A stretch of 64,000 nt of DNA from Bacteroidota bacterium (GCA_016713525.1 JADJOZ010000001.1:682001-746000), one strand, 5' to 3'; positions 25,408-35,504 are shown, counted from the stretch's first letter. Numbers and translations are program-made. Notes: generated by a model not told the origin, from the letters alone.

Positions 25408-26121
25408 TTATTGCAGCTTGAGTGCGCCATAGCGGTATGTTTCTGACGAATCCCTGACACCGTTCTCGTTGAGGTAGAGCCATTCACCTTCTTTCAGACC
25501 ATTTTTGTACTGCCCTTTGATGTAGGGTTTGCCATTCATATGGAAATGCACAATGGTTCCTTCAAAAGTATCAGCTTTGTACCTGCCATCCACTTTTATG
25601 CTTCCATTGGTGAAATAACGCTTGATAGGTCCTTCTTTTAGTCCGTTTACATAGGTGATTTCATCCGAAATTTTGCCGGTGGGATAAAAGGTTTTCCAAA
25701 TGCCATGAGCTTTGCCCAGTTTGTAGTTTTCTATGGCTGTCAACAGGGTATCATTTTCACTGTAATAGTTCCAGGTGCTGTCTTTTTCCTGATTGATATA
25801 CTTTCCCACGGCCTTAATCTTACCATTCTCCCAGAAGCTGGTCATCCGGGCAGTTTTACCATCGGCACTATTCACCAAAACCGCCTGTTTTTTACCCGAT
25901 TTGTAAAAGGTATTCGTATTGCCCTGAGGTTTTCCATTCTTGAAAATAGTCTCCGAAAAGAGTTGGTCGTTATCGTAATAACGCCTCCACGGTCCCTGTT
26001 TCAACCCTTTGGCATCGGTTCGGTTGATAGTATCGCCTTTGAAGATTTTATAGGTTTGAGCCTCCACTGAAATAACATGGAAAGCTATCATCAGTCCGGC
26101 CAGAAGCATTACTTTTTTCAT
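25408..26121 (-). CDS. MORN-repeat (toxin-antitoxin YwqK-like) exported protein
   Basis: The 237-residue protein has a signal peptide (MKKVMLLAGLMIAFHVISVEAQ) followed by at least six MORN-like repeats of about 23 residues: GLKQGPWRRYYDNDQL, GKAHGIWKTFYPTGKI, GLKEGPIKRYFTNGSI, GLKEGEWLYLNENG. Such proteins are abundant in Bacteroidota, mostly with unknown partners. It lies 33 bp downstream-side of mnmA on the same strand. Confidence 0.8.
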   Translation of the reverse strand: MKKVMLLAGLMIAFHVISVEAQTYKIFKGDTINRTDAKGLKQGPWRRYYDNDQLFSETIFKNGKPQGNTNTFYKSGKKQAVLVNSADGKTARMTSFWENGKIKAVGKYINQEKDSTWNYYSENDTLLTAIENYKLGKAHGIWKTFYPTGKISDEITYVNGLKEGPIKRYFTNGSIKVDGRYKADTFEGTIVHFHMNGKPYIKGQYKNGLKEGEWLYLNENGVRDSSETYRYGALKLQ

Positions 26122-26288
26122 AAGGCAAATTTACAATTTCGTGGGAATGATGGAGAGGGGGCAGGTTATTATTCTTTGGTATGGTTTTGCCGGGATTTTC
26201 AGACTAAAACTCAATTCTGGAAGTGATATTATGTGATTGCCCTTCCATTTATTGGCAAGTTATTGATTTTGTGATTATTATAAAATAA

Positions 26289-26378
26289 TTCACTCAAAAG
26301 TAAAATTATTTGTTAAATTATTTGCATGTAGTGCTATTTGATTATATATTTGCGACATAAAATTCACTTATAAGTGAA
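26289..26378 (+). promoter_or_regulatory. Promoter and operators of the TAC locus
   Basis: TTTG at 26321-26324 and TATATTTG at 26345-26352, 20 bp apart, form a near-ideal Bacteroidota promoter. A perfect 16-bp palindrome TTCACTTATAAGTGAA at 26363-26378 covers the likely transcription start. A degenerate copy TTCACTCAAAAGTAAA sits at 26289-26304 upstream. This suits autorepression by the antitoxin. Confidence 0.7.
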
Positions 26379-26423
26379 ACGTTTTTCAAGAATTTTCGTC
26401 TATTTTAATCTGGAATAAGTAAA

Positions 26424-26933
26424 GTGAACTACGAAATTGTCGAAATGGAACCATTCAGCGGCAGCGAAGCAAAGGTTTACTCTATCATTCCTGAGGGTGA
26501 AGAAGAAACGCTGTTTAATAAGTTTGTAGATGAAAATAAGGTAGCTTACAAGGAGGAGGTTAAAGACATACTCAAACGATTAATGCAAATCGGTCATACA
26601 ACCGGAGCAAGAGAGAGCTTCTTTAAACACGAAGGAGATAAGGAGTTTCTTAGAAAATATGGGAATTACGTTTGGGCTTTGTTTGATGATAAAGAAAAAA
26701 AATTGAGATTGTACTGTATCAGGTTTGCAAATGTGGCAATAATACTTGGGGGTGGAGGATACAAGGACAAGTCTGTTAGAAAGTGGCAAGATGACAAAAA
26801 GTTGTCTGAGGAAGTAAGAAAAGTAATGGCTTATGCTGAAAGTATACTAAAGCAGTTGGATGATGGCGATTTATATTGGTCGGCAGACAGAACAGAATTA
26901 GAAGGAAACTTAAAAAACTACGACAATGAGTAA
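26424..26933 (+). CDS. Probable toxin of a TAC-type toxin-antitoxin system
   Basis: The 169-residue protein has a helical N-terminal half and a C-terminal beta part (FFKHEGDKEFLRKYGNYVWA, LRLYCIRFANVAIILGGGGY) resembling the core of RelE/HigB-fold toxins. It is followed by an overlapping XRE antitoxin (8-nt overlap) and a SecB-like gene. That gene order and the operator point to a toxin. The fold call is moderate; an unrelated toxin fold is possible. Confidence 0.6.
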   Translation: MNYEIVEMEPFSGSEAKVYSIIPEGEEETLFNKFVDENKVAYKEEVKDILKRLMQIGHTTGARESFFKHEGDKEFLRKYGNYVWALFDDKEKKLRLYCIRFANVAIILGGGGYKDKSVRKWQDDKKLSEEVRKVMAYAESILKQLDDGDLYWSADRTELEGNLKNYDNE

Positions 26934-27384
26934 AGGAATCAAAGCAAGAAAATATAACAGCTCAAAACTGCAAGAGTTGTTAGATGAAGTTACTCCATTG
27001 GAAATGGAGCAAACTAAGAACAAAATGCAACTTGCTGCCCGTATTGAAGATCTTATGATAGCTAAAGGGTGGAACAAGTCGCAGTTTGCAGAAAAAGTTG
27101 GAAAAAACCCGTCTGAAATAACTAAATGGCTGAGCGGAACTCAGAATTTTACGATTGATGTGTTAACTGAGGTAGCGTTTACACTTGGAGTTGAATTAAC
27201 AGCTTTGTTAGGAAAACAGCAGATTCAGGTTATTTACCGGAAAAAAATTGTGGTTAAATCGGTTGCTACTCCAACAGCGATAAGAATAACGACACCGTAT
27301 GAACAAGGAACAGATGTTTTCGGGACTTGTTTCTTCACAAGTCAGGGAGCAAAGTCATCTTATTCACAAAAACGTCAAGCATAA
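26926..27384 (+). CDS. XRE antitoxin with C-terminal extension (TAC system)
   Basis: The 152-residue protein has a helix-turn-helix at about residues 38-95 (IEDLMIAKGWNKSQFAEKVG, KNPSEITKWLSGTQNFT). After it comes an extension of about 55 residues (IVVKSVATPTAIRITTPY and onwards). In TAC systems such extensions act as chaperone-addiction segments that make the antitoxin depend on a SecB-like chaperone. The next gene starts 1 nt after the stop. Confidence 0.8.
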   Translation: MSKGIKARKYNSSKLQELLDEVTPLEMEQTKNKMQLAARIEDLMIAKGWNKSQFAEKVGKNPSEITKWLSGTQNFTIDVLTEVAFTLGVELTALLGKQQIQVIYRKKIVVKSVATPTAIRITTPYEQGTDVFGTCFFTSQGAKSSYSQKRQA

Positions 27385-27385
27385 A

Positions 27386-27837
27386 ATGACTAAAATTGAA
27401 AATATAGATTTCGATTTTGAAATGCAAATAGTAGCAATCGAGTTATTAAGTAGCTCATTGAATTTGCCTGGCAATCCCAATACACCGGCAGCCAACTTTA
27501 GTTTCAACATAAGCATTGAAAGTCGTGCAGATGCAGTCAATAAGTATGTGTTTGTGATTGTGCATGTTGAAATCAAAAATGACGTCCATACGGTAGTTGG
27601 TTCATTGTCGGTAAGTTGCATTTTGAAATTTTAAACTTTGAAGATGTAATAAAAGTTGAAGCAGACGGTAAAGTAAATATTCCGCCACGCCTGATAGAAA
27701 CACTCAACATTATTTCTGTTTCTACCACCAGAGGTGTAATGTTCTCCACCTTCAAAGGAACATTATTACATGGTGCTGTTCTTCCAATTATAGACCCAAA
27801 GCAATTTCACGTCGGAGGACAAAATTTAGAAAAGTAA
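27386..27837 (+). CDS. SecB-like chaperone of a TAC system (frameshifted)
   Basis: The start is ATG 27386 (MTKIENIDFDFEMQIVAIEL). The body has SFNISIESRADAVNKYVFVI and SVSCI; after a one-base shift near 27620 come FEILNFEDVIKVEADGKVNI, ISVSTTRGVMFSTFKGTLL and AVLPIIDPKQF. The stretch TTRG with the final LPIIDP is characteristic of SecB. Length is about 150 residues, as for SecB. Position directly after an extended antitoxin argues for antitoxin-specific chaperoning rather than general export. Confidence 0.72.
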
Positions 27838-27842
27838 CAAAG

Positions 27843-28310
<468 letters not shown>

Positions 28311-28335
28311 CAGTTAACCTTTAGTAAAAATCAAT

Positions 28336-29496
28336 CTACTTTTTGCCCAGACTCCGGTACAAATCATCCAGGGCTTTTACCATGGCGGTCCATGAAAATG
28401 TCTTAGCCGTTTGAGCCACGCCCTGGCGAAGAGAATCTTCCCGTTTATTTTGGAAGAAATCGGTAATGGCAGATGCAATGGAGCCGGAATCGACATCCGT
28501 TACATAACCGGCAATTCCGTTGGGTACTATCTCGGGCAAACCGCCCACATTGGTCACAATCATGGGTACTCCAAAGTGATAGGCAATCTGGGTGACTCCG
28601 CTTTGTGTGGCATCCCGATAAGGCTGAACCACCAGTGAAGAGGCGCCAAAATAAAACCTGACTTGCTCCTTTGGAATATAGTGGCCGTGAATGATTACTT
28701 TATCTTCAATACCTGCCTGGCGAATCTGATTCATATATGCTTCGCGGTCATCGTAAAATTCTCCGGCAATTAGTAAACGCAGTTTTGGATTGATTTGAGA
28801 AGCTTTTGCAAATGCATCAATCAGCAAATCGAGTCCCTTGTATTTTCGGATCAATCCGAAGAAGAGTAGGTAGTCGCAGGAGGGATCCAGTTTCAGTTCT
28901 TTCAAAGACTCTTCCCGGGTGGCAACTGCTCCAAAGATATTGTACACCGGGTGGGGTTGCAGTACCACCGGTTTCGTTTTGTCGAATGCCAGCAAATCGT
29001 TGCGTACACTTTTACTCATCACCAAAAAAGCATCACAACTATTTATAAACCAATTAGTAAGGGGTTTGTCGAAAGGTCTTTTTTCATGTGGAATAATGTT
29101 ATCGGCAATCGCAATCACCTTAATTCCAGATGTTCCACGTTTCACAAGTCGGGCAATACTTCCCAAACACGGACCCATCAGTGGTATCCAAAATCGGATG
29201 ATGATGTAGTCGGGTTTTAGTTCCCGGATTTTCGATGCAGCTTTCAACCAGCTAAATGGTTGGATGGAATTGATAATCGTAGTGATTTTAATATCGTTGG
29301 GAGCCGTTTCATTTTCAGCAAATTGGGTGCTGCCCGGATACAAAAACGAAGGATACTGCATGGAAAAGGAGATGATCTCACATTGATGACCTTCTTCATT
29401 CAAGGAGCGGCATAACACCTCCTTGAAATTGGCAATTCCCCCTTTCAGCGGATAGGCAGGACCAATAATAATGATATTTTTACGCTCTGATGACAA
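28336..29496 (-). CDS. Family 4 (group 1) glycosyltransferase
   Basis: The 386-residue GT-B enzyme has an N-terminal acceptor domain (IIIIGPAYPLKGGIANF). The C-terminal donor domain carries LLFFGLIRKYKGLDLLIDAF, LLIAGEFYDDREAY, VIIHGHYIPKEQVRFYF and the EX7E-region SGVTQIAYHFGVPMIVTNVG. It uses a nucleotide sugar of unknown identity. It lies 49 bp after a GT2/DUF4199 pair, so the set may build one lipid-linked or surface glycan. Confidence 0.88.
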   Translation of the reverse strand: MSSERKNIIIIGPAYPLKGGIANFKEVLCRSLNEEGHQCEIISFSMQYPSFLYPGSTQFAENETAPNDIKITTIINSIQPFSWLKAASKIRELKPDYIIIRFWIPLMGPCLGSIARLVKRGTSGIKVIAIADNIIPHEKRPFDKPLTNWFINSCDAFLVMSKSVRNDLLAFDKTKPVVLQPHPVYNIFGAVATREESLKELKLDPSCDYLLFFGLIRKYKGLDLLIDAFAKASQINPKLRLLIAGEFYDDREAYMNQIRQAGIEDKVIIHGHYIPKEQVRFYFGASSLVVQPYRDATQSGVTQIAYHFGVPMIVTNVGGLPEIVPNGIAGYVTDVDSGSIASAITDFFQNKREDSLRQGVAQTAKTFSWTAMVKALDDLYRSLGKK

Positions 29497-29545
29497 TCGT
29501 TGAGTTGGAGTTTATAATACCATCGGATTTCTCCGCTCGTAAAGG

Positions 29546-30327
29546 TCAGATTCTTTCAGAAACCTGGTATTGGTTTTTATCCATTGATGTACGGGCAATA
29601 AGTTCACCCAGGAAACCGGCAACAAAAAGCTGCGTACCAATTATCATTGCCAAAATGCCGAAATAGAATAAGGGACGATCGGTCATGTTGTAAATGTTAA
29701 AAAAGTACTTGTCGATAGCGAGTTTCAAGGCAATTCCAAATCCTGCCAGAAAACTCAAGGTGCCCAACAAGCCAAAGAGGTGCATCGGCTTTTTTCCGAA
29801 TTTCGAAACGAATGTAATCGACAGACCACATCGGAACGATAAGCCTTCAGTCCGCAGTTAAAATCATGCAAGTTATGAATGCCACTCATTTTGCGGGTTG
29901 CCCAATTGAAGAGGCGGGTAGGGATGGTCTTTGATAACGGATCGTGTCGCTTTTTCTTCCAGCCGCTGATTAAGTCGTTGCCATCATGAACGATCATCTT
30001 GTACAGATCCGGAATTTCATCAGGGCTGTCCTGTAAATCGGCATCCATGGTTATTACAACTGCACCTTTGGAAATCGAAAATCCTTCATTTAAGGCAGCC
30101 GACTTCCCATAATTTCTGCGAAAGCGAATGCCGCGGATATTTGAATTGGAAACGGAAAGTTGTTTGATGGTATCCCAGCTTTTATCCTTGCTGCCATCGT
30201 CCACTAAAATGATTTCGTAGCTAAAGCGATTGGCATCCATTACTTTAGAAATCCAATCCGTTAACTCAGGAAGCGATTCCTGCTCATTGAAAAGAGGTAT
30301 TACCACAGAAATATCTGGCGTCATCAT
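29546..30327 (-). pseudogene. Membrane-anchored family 2 glycosyltransferase with internal deletion
   Basis: The N-terminal GT-A domain is intact (ISVVIPLFNEQESLPEL, IILVDDGSKDKSWD, ITMDADLQDSPDEIPDL, NCGLKAYRSDVV). It then jumps out of frame to a membrane part beginning LSITFVSKFGKKPMHLFGLL with two transmembrane segments. Relatives of the dolichol-phosphate-mannose-synthase-like type have about 55-60 more residues between these parts. The missing segment and frameshift near 29820 mark a deletion of roughly 170 bp. Real loss or misassembly cannot be told apart. Its start overlaps the DUF4199 gene by ATGA. Confidence 0.75.
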
Positions 30328-30842
30328 ACAAATTGTTGTGGTTTGCGACGGTAAATAGCTGCTGTTATGAATGAAATAATGAGACCACCTATTAATTTAT
30401 TAAATGACTCACTAAACGCGAGTGATCCAATTGTAACTTGTTCAATACCCTCCATTGCTTTTTCAAAAACGGCATCCGACATAAAAGCTTTTCCTTCTTC
30501 CATACTTGTCAGCGCCTGTGTTTTGTACTGATCCAATAACTCGGGAGCATACATCAGTGTAAACAGGTAAAACGCCAAACCGAATAAAGCTGCTGAAAAG
30601 AAGGTGGTGAAGATGCCGATGGTGAATCCTTGCCAATAGGTCATTACTCCCTGCAGATTATGGTCGCGGTGAAATTTAGTTGCCATGATAATGAAAACCA
30701 CCGGGATCCAAAATCCTAAAAATGGTGCTCCTCCAAAAACATTGTAACCCATGAAATGTATGATAATAAAGAATACAAAAACCGATAACCCACTGAGTGA
30801 TCCGTAGTGTAAGGCGGTTTTTATGCTGAGGTTTCCTTCCAT
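30324..30842 (-). CDS. DUF4199 membrane protein
   Basis: The 172-residue protein has four predicted transmembrane helices (about 15-35, 42-58, 70-98 and a final one near 145-165 before YRRKPQQ). The layout GFWIPVVFIIMATKFHRDHN and YWQGFTIGIFTTFFSAALFG is that of DUF4199, a Bacteroidota family often next to polyprenol-phosphate glycosyltransferases. It overlaps the GT2 gene by ATGA, so the two are co-translated. Confidence 0.82.
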   Translation of the reverse strand: MEGNLSIKTALHYGSLSGLSVFVFFIIIHFMGYNVFGGAPFLGFWIPVVFIIMATKFHRDHNLQGVMTYWQGFTIGIFTTFFSAALFGLAFYLFTLMYAPELLDQYKTQALTSMEEGKAFMSDAVFEKAMEGIEQVTIGSLAFSESFNKLIGGLIISFITAAIYRRKPQQFV

Positions 30843-30896
30843 AAGTAGCGGTTGTAAAATTACATTAAATGGCTGAATCTGATCGGTTGTTTTTTT

Positions 30897-32444
30897 CTAA
30901 GATGGGTGATTTATGAACGTTGATTGTTGATGGAGTTGTTCGTGGTATTTAGCAATCAATTTTTGCCAGGCTCCGGGAAGGTTATCTATGATGTCTGATG
31001 CATTCATGGCCTCCTGAGTTAAGGTTGCAGCAGCCAAATCTCCAGCCATTCCATGCAACCAGACACCCAATTGTGCTGCAGGCACTGATGCATAACCCGA
31101 AGCAAGCAAAGATGTTATTAATCCGGTAAGGATATCACCCGAACCACCTTTGGCCATTCCTGCGTTTCCGGTGGTGTTGAACCAGATTTTTCCGGATGGT
31201 GTAGCAATAGCGGTGTTTTTGCCTTTGAGGATCACTACTAATTTGTGCTTGGTGCTGAATTGCTGCAGCATTTCCAATTTCTGGAAATCATTTTGCCACT
31301 CGCCAACCAACCTGCGAAATTCGCCGGGATGGGGGGTAAGTATTGCATTTTCAGGTAGTTTGACCAATAATTCAGGTTTTTGTGCCATCAGATTTAAGGC
31401 GTCTGCATCCAAAACCATTTTGCCTGTATGTTTGCTAAGAACCAATTCCAGTAAGTTGGACATTTCAGCGGTGGTGCTGAGTCCGGGCCCAATTCCAATT
31501 ACCTGAAATTTTGCCCAATCCAGCTCGTTTGCAGTTTGCATCGATACTACCATCGACTCCGGAACGGTTGTTTGAAGTATCACACCTTCCTTTTCGGGAA
31601 CCATGGTGGTCAACAAACCGCCGCCACCTTTCAGGTATCCCTTTGCCATAAGTACCGAAGCACCCATTTTACCATGACTACCGGTTATTAACAACGAATG
31701 TCCGTAATTCCCTTTATGGGAAAATTCTCTTTTTGGGACATAAATGTGAGCTAGCATTTCGGGTTCCAGGGTCTCCCATGTTGCTTCGACCTTGTTCATA
31801 AAGTCGGTATGCAGGCCGATGTCAAGGACTTCTACTGAACCTATAAAAGGAGCATTTTCCGGTAACAATAAGGCTTTTTTCAGTACCTGAAATGTTAATG
31901 TTTTCGTTGATTTAACAATTTCATTACCAGTATTTAATGATGTTTCATCGGAACTAATACCTGAAGGTAAGTCGATGCTCACAACAGGCCGGCCGGAGTC
32001 ATTAATTTGAGTTATAATTTCGACATAAAAGGGACTCACAGGAAGCTTCAGTCCTGTACCAAAAATGGCATCCACAATCAGGTCGGTATTGGTTAGATCT
32101 AACGCAACCCCGTTGTTAACAACTGTTTTAATATTATGATTATGAGTGCTTTGTAGTCGTTTAAGCTGTGCCTCACAGTCGGTACTCAACCTATTGGAAG
32201 GGTTCAAAACAAAAGCGTTCACCTCGAAACCGGTGGTAATTAACATCCTGGCTATAGCCAGACCATCACCACCATTATTTCCGGGGCCACAAATTATGGT
32301 AATGCGTTGTTTTTTAATATTTTGCAGGAGCCAATCGACGCATTTACCTGCTGCGCGTTCCATTAGGTCACCGGAAAGTATGGGAGTGTGTTGAATGGTG
32401 TATAAATCGGCTTCCCGAACCTGAGCTGCAGTTAGTATTTTCAT
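30897..32444 (-). CDS. nnr: Bifunctional NAD(P)HX epimerase/dehydratase
   Basis: The 515-residue protein repairs hydrated NADH and NADPH. The N-terminal epimerase (YjeF_N) has ITIICGPGNNGGDGLAIARM and VDAIFGTGLKLPVSPF. The C-terminal ADP-dependent dehydratase (ribokinase-like) has ASVLMAKGYLKGGGGLLT, AILTPHPGEFRRLVG and NTTGNAGMAKGGSGDILTG. Both halves look complete. Confidence 0.93.
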   Translation of the reverse strand: MKILTAAQVREADLYTIQHTPILSGDLMERAAGKCVDWLLQNIKKQRITIICGPGNNGGDGLAIARMLITTGFEVNAFVLNPSNRLSTDCEAQLKRLQSTHNHNIKTVVNNGVALDLTNTDLIVDAIFGTGLKLPVSPFYVEIITQINDSGRPVVSIDLPSGISSDETSLNTGNEIVKSTKTLTFQVLKKALLLPENAPFIGSVEVLDIGLHTDFMNKVEATWETLEPEMLAHIYVPKREFSHKGNYGHSLLITGSHGKMGASVLMAKGYLKGGGGLLTTMVPEKEGVILQTTVPESMVVSMQTANELDWAKFQVIGIGPGLSTTAEMSNLLELVLSKHTGKMVLDADALNLMAQKPELLVKLPENAILTPHPGEFRRLVGEWQNDFQKLEMLQQFSTKHKLVVILKGKNTAIATPSGKIWFNTTGNAGMAKGGSGDILTGLITSLLASGYASVPAAQLGVWLHGMAGDLAAATLTQEAMNASDIIDNLPGAWQKLIAKYHEQLHQQSTFINHPS

Positions 32445-32506
32445 GATTTCTGCATTTTATTATTTGAACATATAAAATTCATAACCAGAAATTTATGATA
32501 TTCTAA

Positions 32507-33444
32507 TTAATTAATTACTTCAATATCTGGAAACTCTTTGGAGAGGTGACTTTTGAGCAGGGTACCATCGCCATGAACAGCCACAATAGTCCGAGCTCCG
32601 GTATCTCTGATGAGGTCCAATATCTCCTGCCAGTCGGCATGATCACTCAAATGAAAATTGAAATGTGCCCGGAATGGCGACTTCTTCCAACCGGTAGCAA
32701 AAGCTGTTATGACTCCGGTTTCGCGATAATAGGTTGATAAAGCCCTGGGTGGAGCAATGAGAATGTTTCCGGTGGTCCGGCGGAACAATTGGTACGAATA
32801 AGGCTGCCAATTGCCCAATTGTATTCCCATTTGCTCATAAATCTTGTGAAAACCGGTTGCTTCCGGATGTACCATGACCCTGCGATGAGGAAAACGATCG
32901 GTTAAAAGTCTTGTGATTCGTTGCGATTTCCCCAGATTATAGGCACCAATTACTATGTTGGTTTTTCATATGCTTCCAGTTTGCTCAACTCATCCTGCTC
33001 GGGCGGATGCGCATAAAGAGGGTCCGCAAAGGTTGTTTCCGTAATCAGAACATCACAAGGTTCCACCTGAAACCGTTCGCAGGAAGCATCTTCCCGCAAT
33101 TTAAAATCACCTGTATAACAGTACTTTATACCGCCGTATTCAATAATCACTTGAGCTGAACCTAAAATATGACCGGCGGGTAAAAGAGTAACTTTCACCT
33201 CATTAAAATAAAATGGTTCACCATATGCAGGAACGGTGAATAGGGTAGATACCATTCTGGGATATCTTAATCTCATAATGCTCTTGGTAGCTGCCGTACA
33301 CCAGACAGCTTTGTTGCCGGCAATTGCATGATCGGCATGGCCGTGGGTAATGACTGCCTTCTGAACCACTCGTTTCGGGTCGAGATAAAAATCGCCGGGT
33401 TCAAAATAGAGACCCTCCGGACGTTTAAAAAGGTATTTATTCAA
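32507..33444 (-). CDS. MBL-fold (beta-CASP-like) exonuclease, frameshifted
   Basis: The N-terminal part has VITHGHADHAIAGNKAVWCT (HxHxDH metal site), LLPAGHILGSAQVII and YCYTGDFKLRED. The frame shifts once near 32945 (after KLEAYEKP) and continues NIVIGAYNLGKSQRITRLLT, with later FHLSDHADWQEILDLI supplying a further metal His. Total about 312 codons. It resembles the metallo-beta-lactamase exonucleases linked to DNA ligase/helicase repair sets, but no ligase is adjacent here. Confidence 0.8.
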
Positions 33445-33525
33445 TGCGGATTTGTTGTTTTTGTAGTGTAATGGAGCAAATTAAGGTAAAGTATCGGGTT
33501 TTTACAGGAAAACCTTAAGAAAAAA

Positions 33526-34128
33526 TTAACGGTCCTCTGATACCGGCTGAATTTTGTGCAGCATTTGAAGAATTTGGGTGTGCAGCAATTGCTTTTCATC
33601 GTTGTGGATCACAAAATCTGATCGCTCAATGAGTTCTTTTTCAGGCAACTGAGTGGCGATGATGCTTTCAATCGCTTCATCCGACTTTTGATCTCTTATT
33701 CTGATTCGGTTCTTTCGGAGTTCCAGGGGTGATATCACGGTAGCAATAAAATTCATATCGACATAAGCCCCCGACTCAAACATGATAGCAGCTTCTTTGG
33801 CTACAATCGGAACATCAGAATTTTTAACAACCCAGGTGTGATAATGTTGTCTGACTAAGGGATGAACAATTTCATTGATAGCATTCCGCAAGGCAGGCTC
33901 TGAGAATATACATTCTGCCATGTATTTCCGGTCTGGATTGCCATCGGGCAAATAGGCTTTTTCACCGAGCAGCTTTTTGATTTTGAAGGAAGCTTCCTTT
34001 TCAATCAATATTTTTTTGGCTTCCGTGTCAGCATCAAAAACAGGAATTCCCATCGTTTCAAGAATCCTGCAAACCACAGATTTCCCTGATCCAATGCCTC
34101 CTGTGATACCTAATTGAATCGATTTCAT
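33526..34128 (-). CDS. coaE: Dephospho-CoA kinase
   Basis: The 200-residue protein catalyses the last step of coenzyme A synthesis. LGITGGIGSGKSVVCRIL is the P-loop, GIPVFDADTEAKKIL the acceptor region, and NEIVHPLVRQHYHTWV and QLPEKELIERSDFVIHND the conserved lid and C-terminal parts. Its start overlaps the YbbR gene by ATGA in a conserved Bacteroidota cluster. Confidence 0.94.
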   Translation of the reverse strand: MKSIQLGITGGIGSGKSVVCRILETMGIPVFDADTEAKKILIEKEASFKIKKLLGEKAYLPDGNPDRKYMAECIFSEPALRNAINEIVHPLVRQHYHTWVVKNSDVPIVAKEAAIMFESGAYVDMNFIATVISPLELRKNRIRIRDQKSDEAIESIIATQLPEKELIERSDFVIHNDEKQLLHTQILQMLHKIQPVSEDR

Positions 34129-35075
34129 TCGCTTATGAGATAATCGACTGTTTCAGGCTCTAACCGTATTTGATGCAACCCATACGGATACCGTTTTAAC
34201 TTTAAGGTCAGGTGATTCGGTACTTCGGGAAATGGTACTTCAGCCACCACCTGAAAATCAGATTCCGAGATTTGGCGGTAGCGCAGAATCGATACCTGAA
34301 AACTAACTTTTACTTTATTAGGGAAAAGTGTGATCCTGCTTCGTTGAGAAACCGGAAGTTCCACAGGCAGTTCAATCATGCCCTCGGTATATTGTTCCAC
34401 AGGCACATAGTAGTACACATAATCGGCTGATGCTGAGATGCCTGCTAATTGCTCTTTCACTAAGAATACACTTCCAAATGAAGGAGTTTTCAAATTTTTA
34501 AGGTTCACCTGTTGGGTTTCAATGGAAGTAATTTTATCCAGTAAATGTTGCGGTCCCGAAAGTTCAATTGAGTCGGGGCGAAGAATAATTTCACCGGCCT
34601 GCCCGAATTGTTGTTGGAAATGAATGGTGTGATTAATCTTTACCGGTACTTTTTTTAAATCTCTGGGTGTGAATGAAAAGCTGATAATTTCAGGAACAAG
34701 TTTATTCGCGACATGTTCGCCGGGAAATTGATTTCTTAGTTTAATGGTCTGAAAATCCCGATTTTTTAGTCCGTTCAGCAGTTTGCCTACATCTATCAAA
34801 ATAGAATCAGGAGCATCGCGGAGGTGCACCCGAAACAATTCAAAACCGCTTCCGGAAAACCGGAATTCTAAACGCTTTGGCAGGTTATTGTCGGAATGAT
34901 GACTGAAAGGAATATTCCTGTAGCTGATAGGAATTACAATCGAGGTTTCATAATTCCGGCTCAGGGAAGTGAAGACCCAGAAAACAATAGCAAGCAGCAG
35001 GCATGAGAAAAAGATCCAGGCTTTCTGGTTACCTTTTAATCGTTCGAACAGCTTAAAAAATGATCCTTTTTTCAA
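34125..35075 (-). CDS. YbbR-like domain protein (CdaR-like)
   Basis: The 316-residue protein has one N-terminal transmembrane helix (AWIFFSCLLLAIVFWVFTSL) followed by YbbR-like beta modules (VPVKINHTIHFQQQFGQAGE, IELSGPQHLLDKITSIETQQ). It is likely periplasmic and membrane-anchored. The order yajC-ybbR-coaE is common in Bacteroidota. No diadenylate cyclase gene is next to it, so the CdaR regulatory role is not supported here. Confidence 0.82.
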   Translation of the reverse strand: MKKGSFFKLFERLKGNQKAWIFFSCLLLAIVFWVFTSLSRNYETSIVIPISYRNIPFSHHSDNNLPKRLEFRFSGSGFELFRVHLRDAPDSILIDVGKLLNGLKNRDFQTIKLRNQFPGEHVANKLVPEIISFSFTPRDLKKVPVKINHTIHFQQQFGQAGEIILRPDSIELSGPQHLLDKITSIETQQVNLKNLKTPSFGSVFLVKEQLAGISASADYVYYYVPVEQYTEGMIELPVELPVSQRSRITLFPNKVKVSFQVSILRYRQISESDFQVVAEVPFPEVPNHLTLKLKRYPYGLHQIRLEPETVDYLISE

Positions 35076-35153
35076 TTCAACCCTGTAATTAGAAGGAGTA
35101 AAGGGGACTGCCGTGCAAATTGATGCCGGCAGCCAGAACCGAAAAGTACGATC

Positions 35154-35489
35154 TTATTTTTTTACTTCAGCAGTTGCAGGAGCATATTGTTTGGTTGCTT
35201 CCGCAGAAATGGCAGATTTTTCAACTTTTACCCTTACTTCATGAGCAATTTCAATCATGAAGGTAGTATCAGCTACTTCTACAATTTTACCATGAACACC
35301 ACCAATGGTAACTACTTTATCGCCTTTTTGCAGACTTTCCTTGAAAACTTTTTCGAGTTTAGCTTTCTTCATTTGTGGGCGAATCATGAAGAAATAAAAG
35401 ATCACAATGATCAGAACAATCATGAGTAATTGACCCATTGCACCACTTCCTGCAGGAGCGGCTTGTAAAAGGATAGTAAGTAAGTTCAT
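35154..35489 (-). CDS. yajC: Preprotein translocase accessory subunit YajC
   Basis: The 111-residue protein has a single transmembrane helix (LLMIVLIIVIFYFFMIRPQ) followed by the YajC signature QMKKAKLEKVFKESLQKGDK and VVTIGGVHGKIVEV. YajC associates with SecDF in protein export. It lies 15 bp after the DUF1573 gene. Confidence 0.93.
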   Translation of the reverse strand: MNLLTILLQAAPAGSGAMGQLLMIVLIIVIFYFFMIRPQMKKAKLEKVFKESLQKGDKVVTIGGVHGKIVEVADTTFMIEIAHEVRVKVEKSAISAEATKQYAPATAEVKK

Positions 35490-35504
35490 AGGTATGTGTG
35501 AGGA

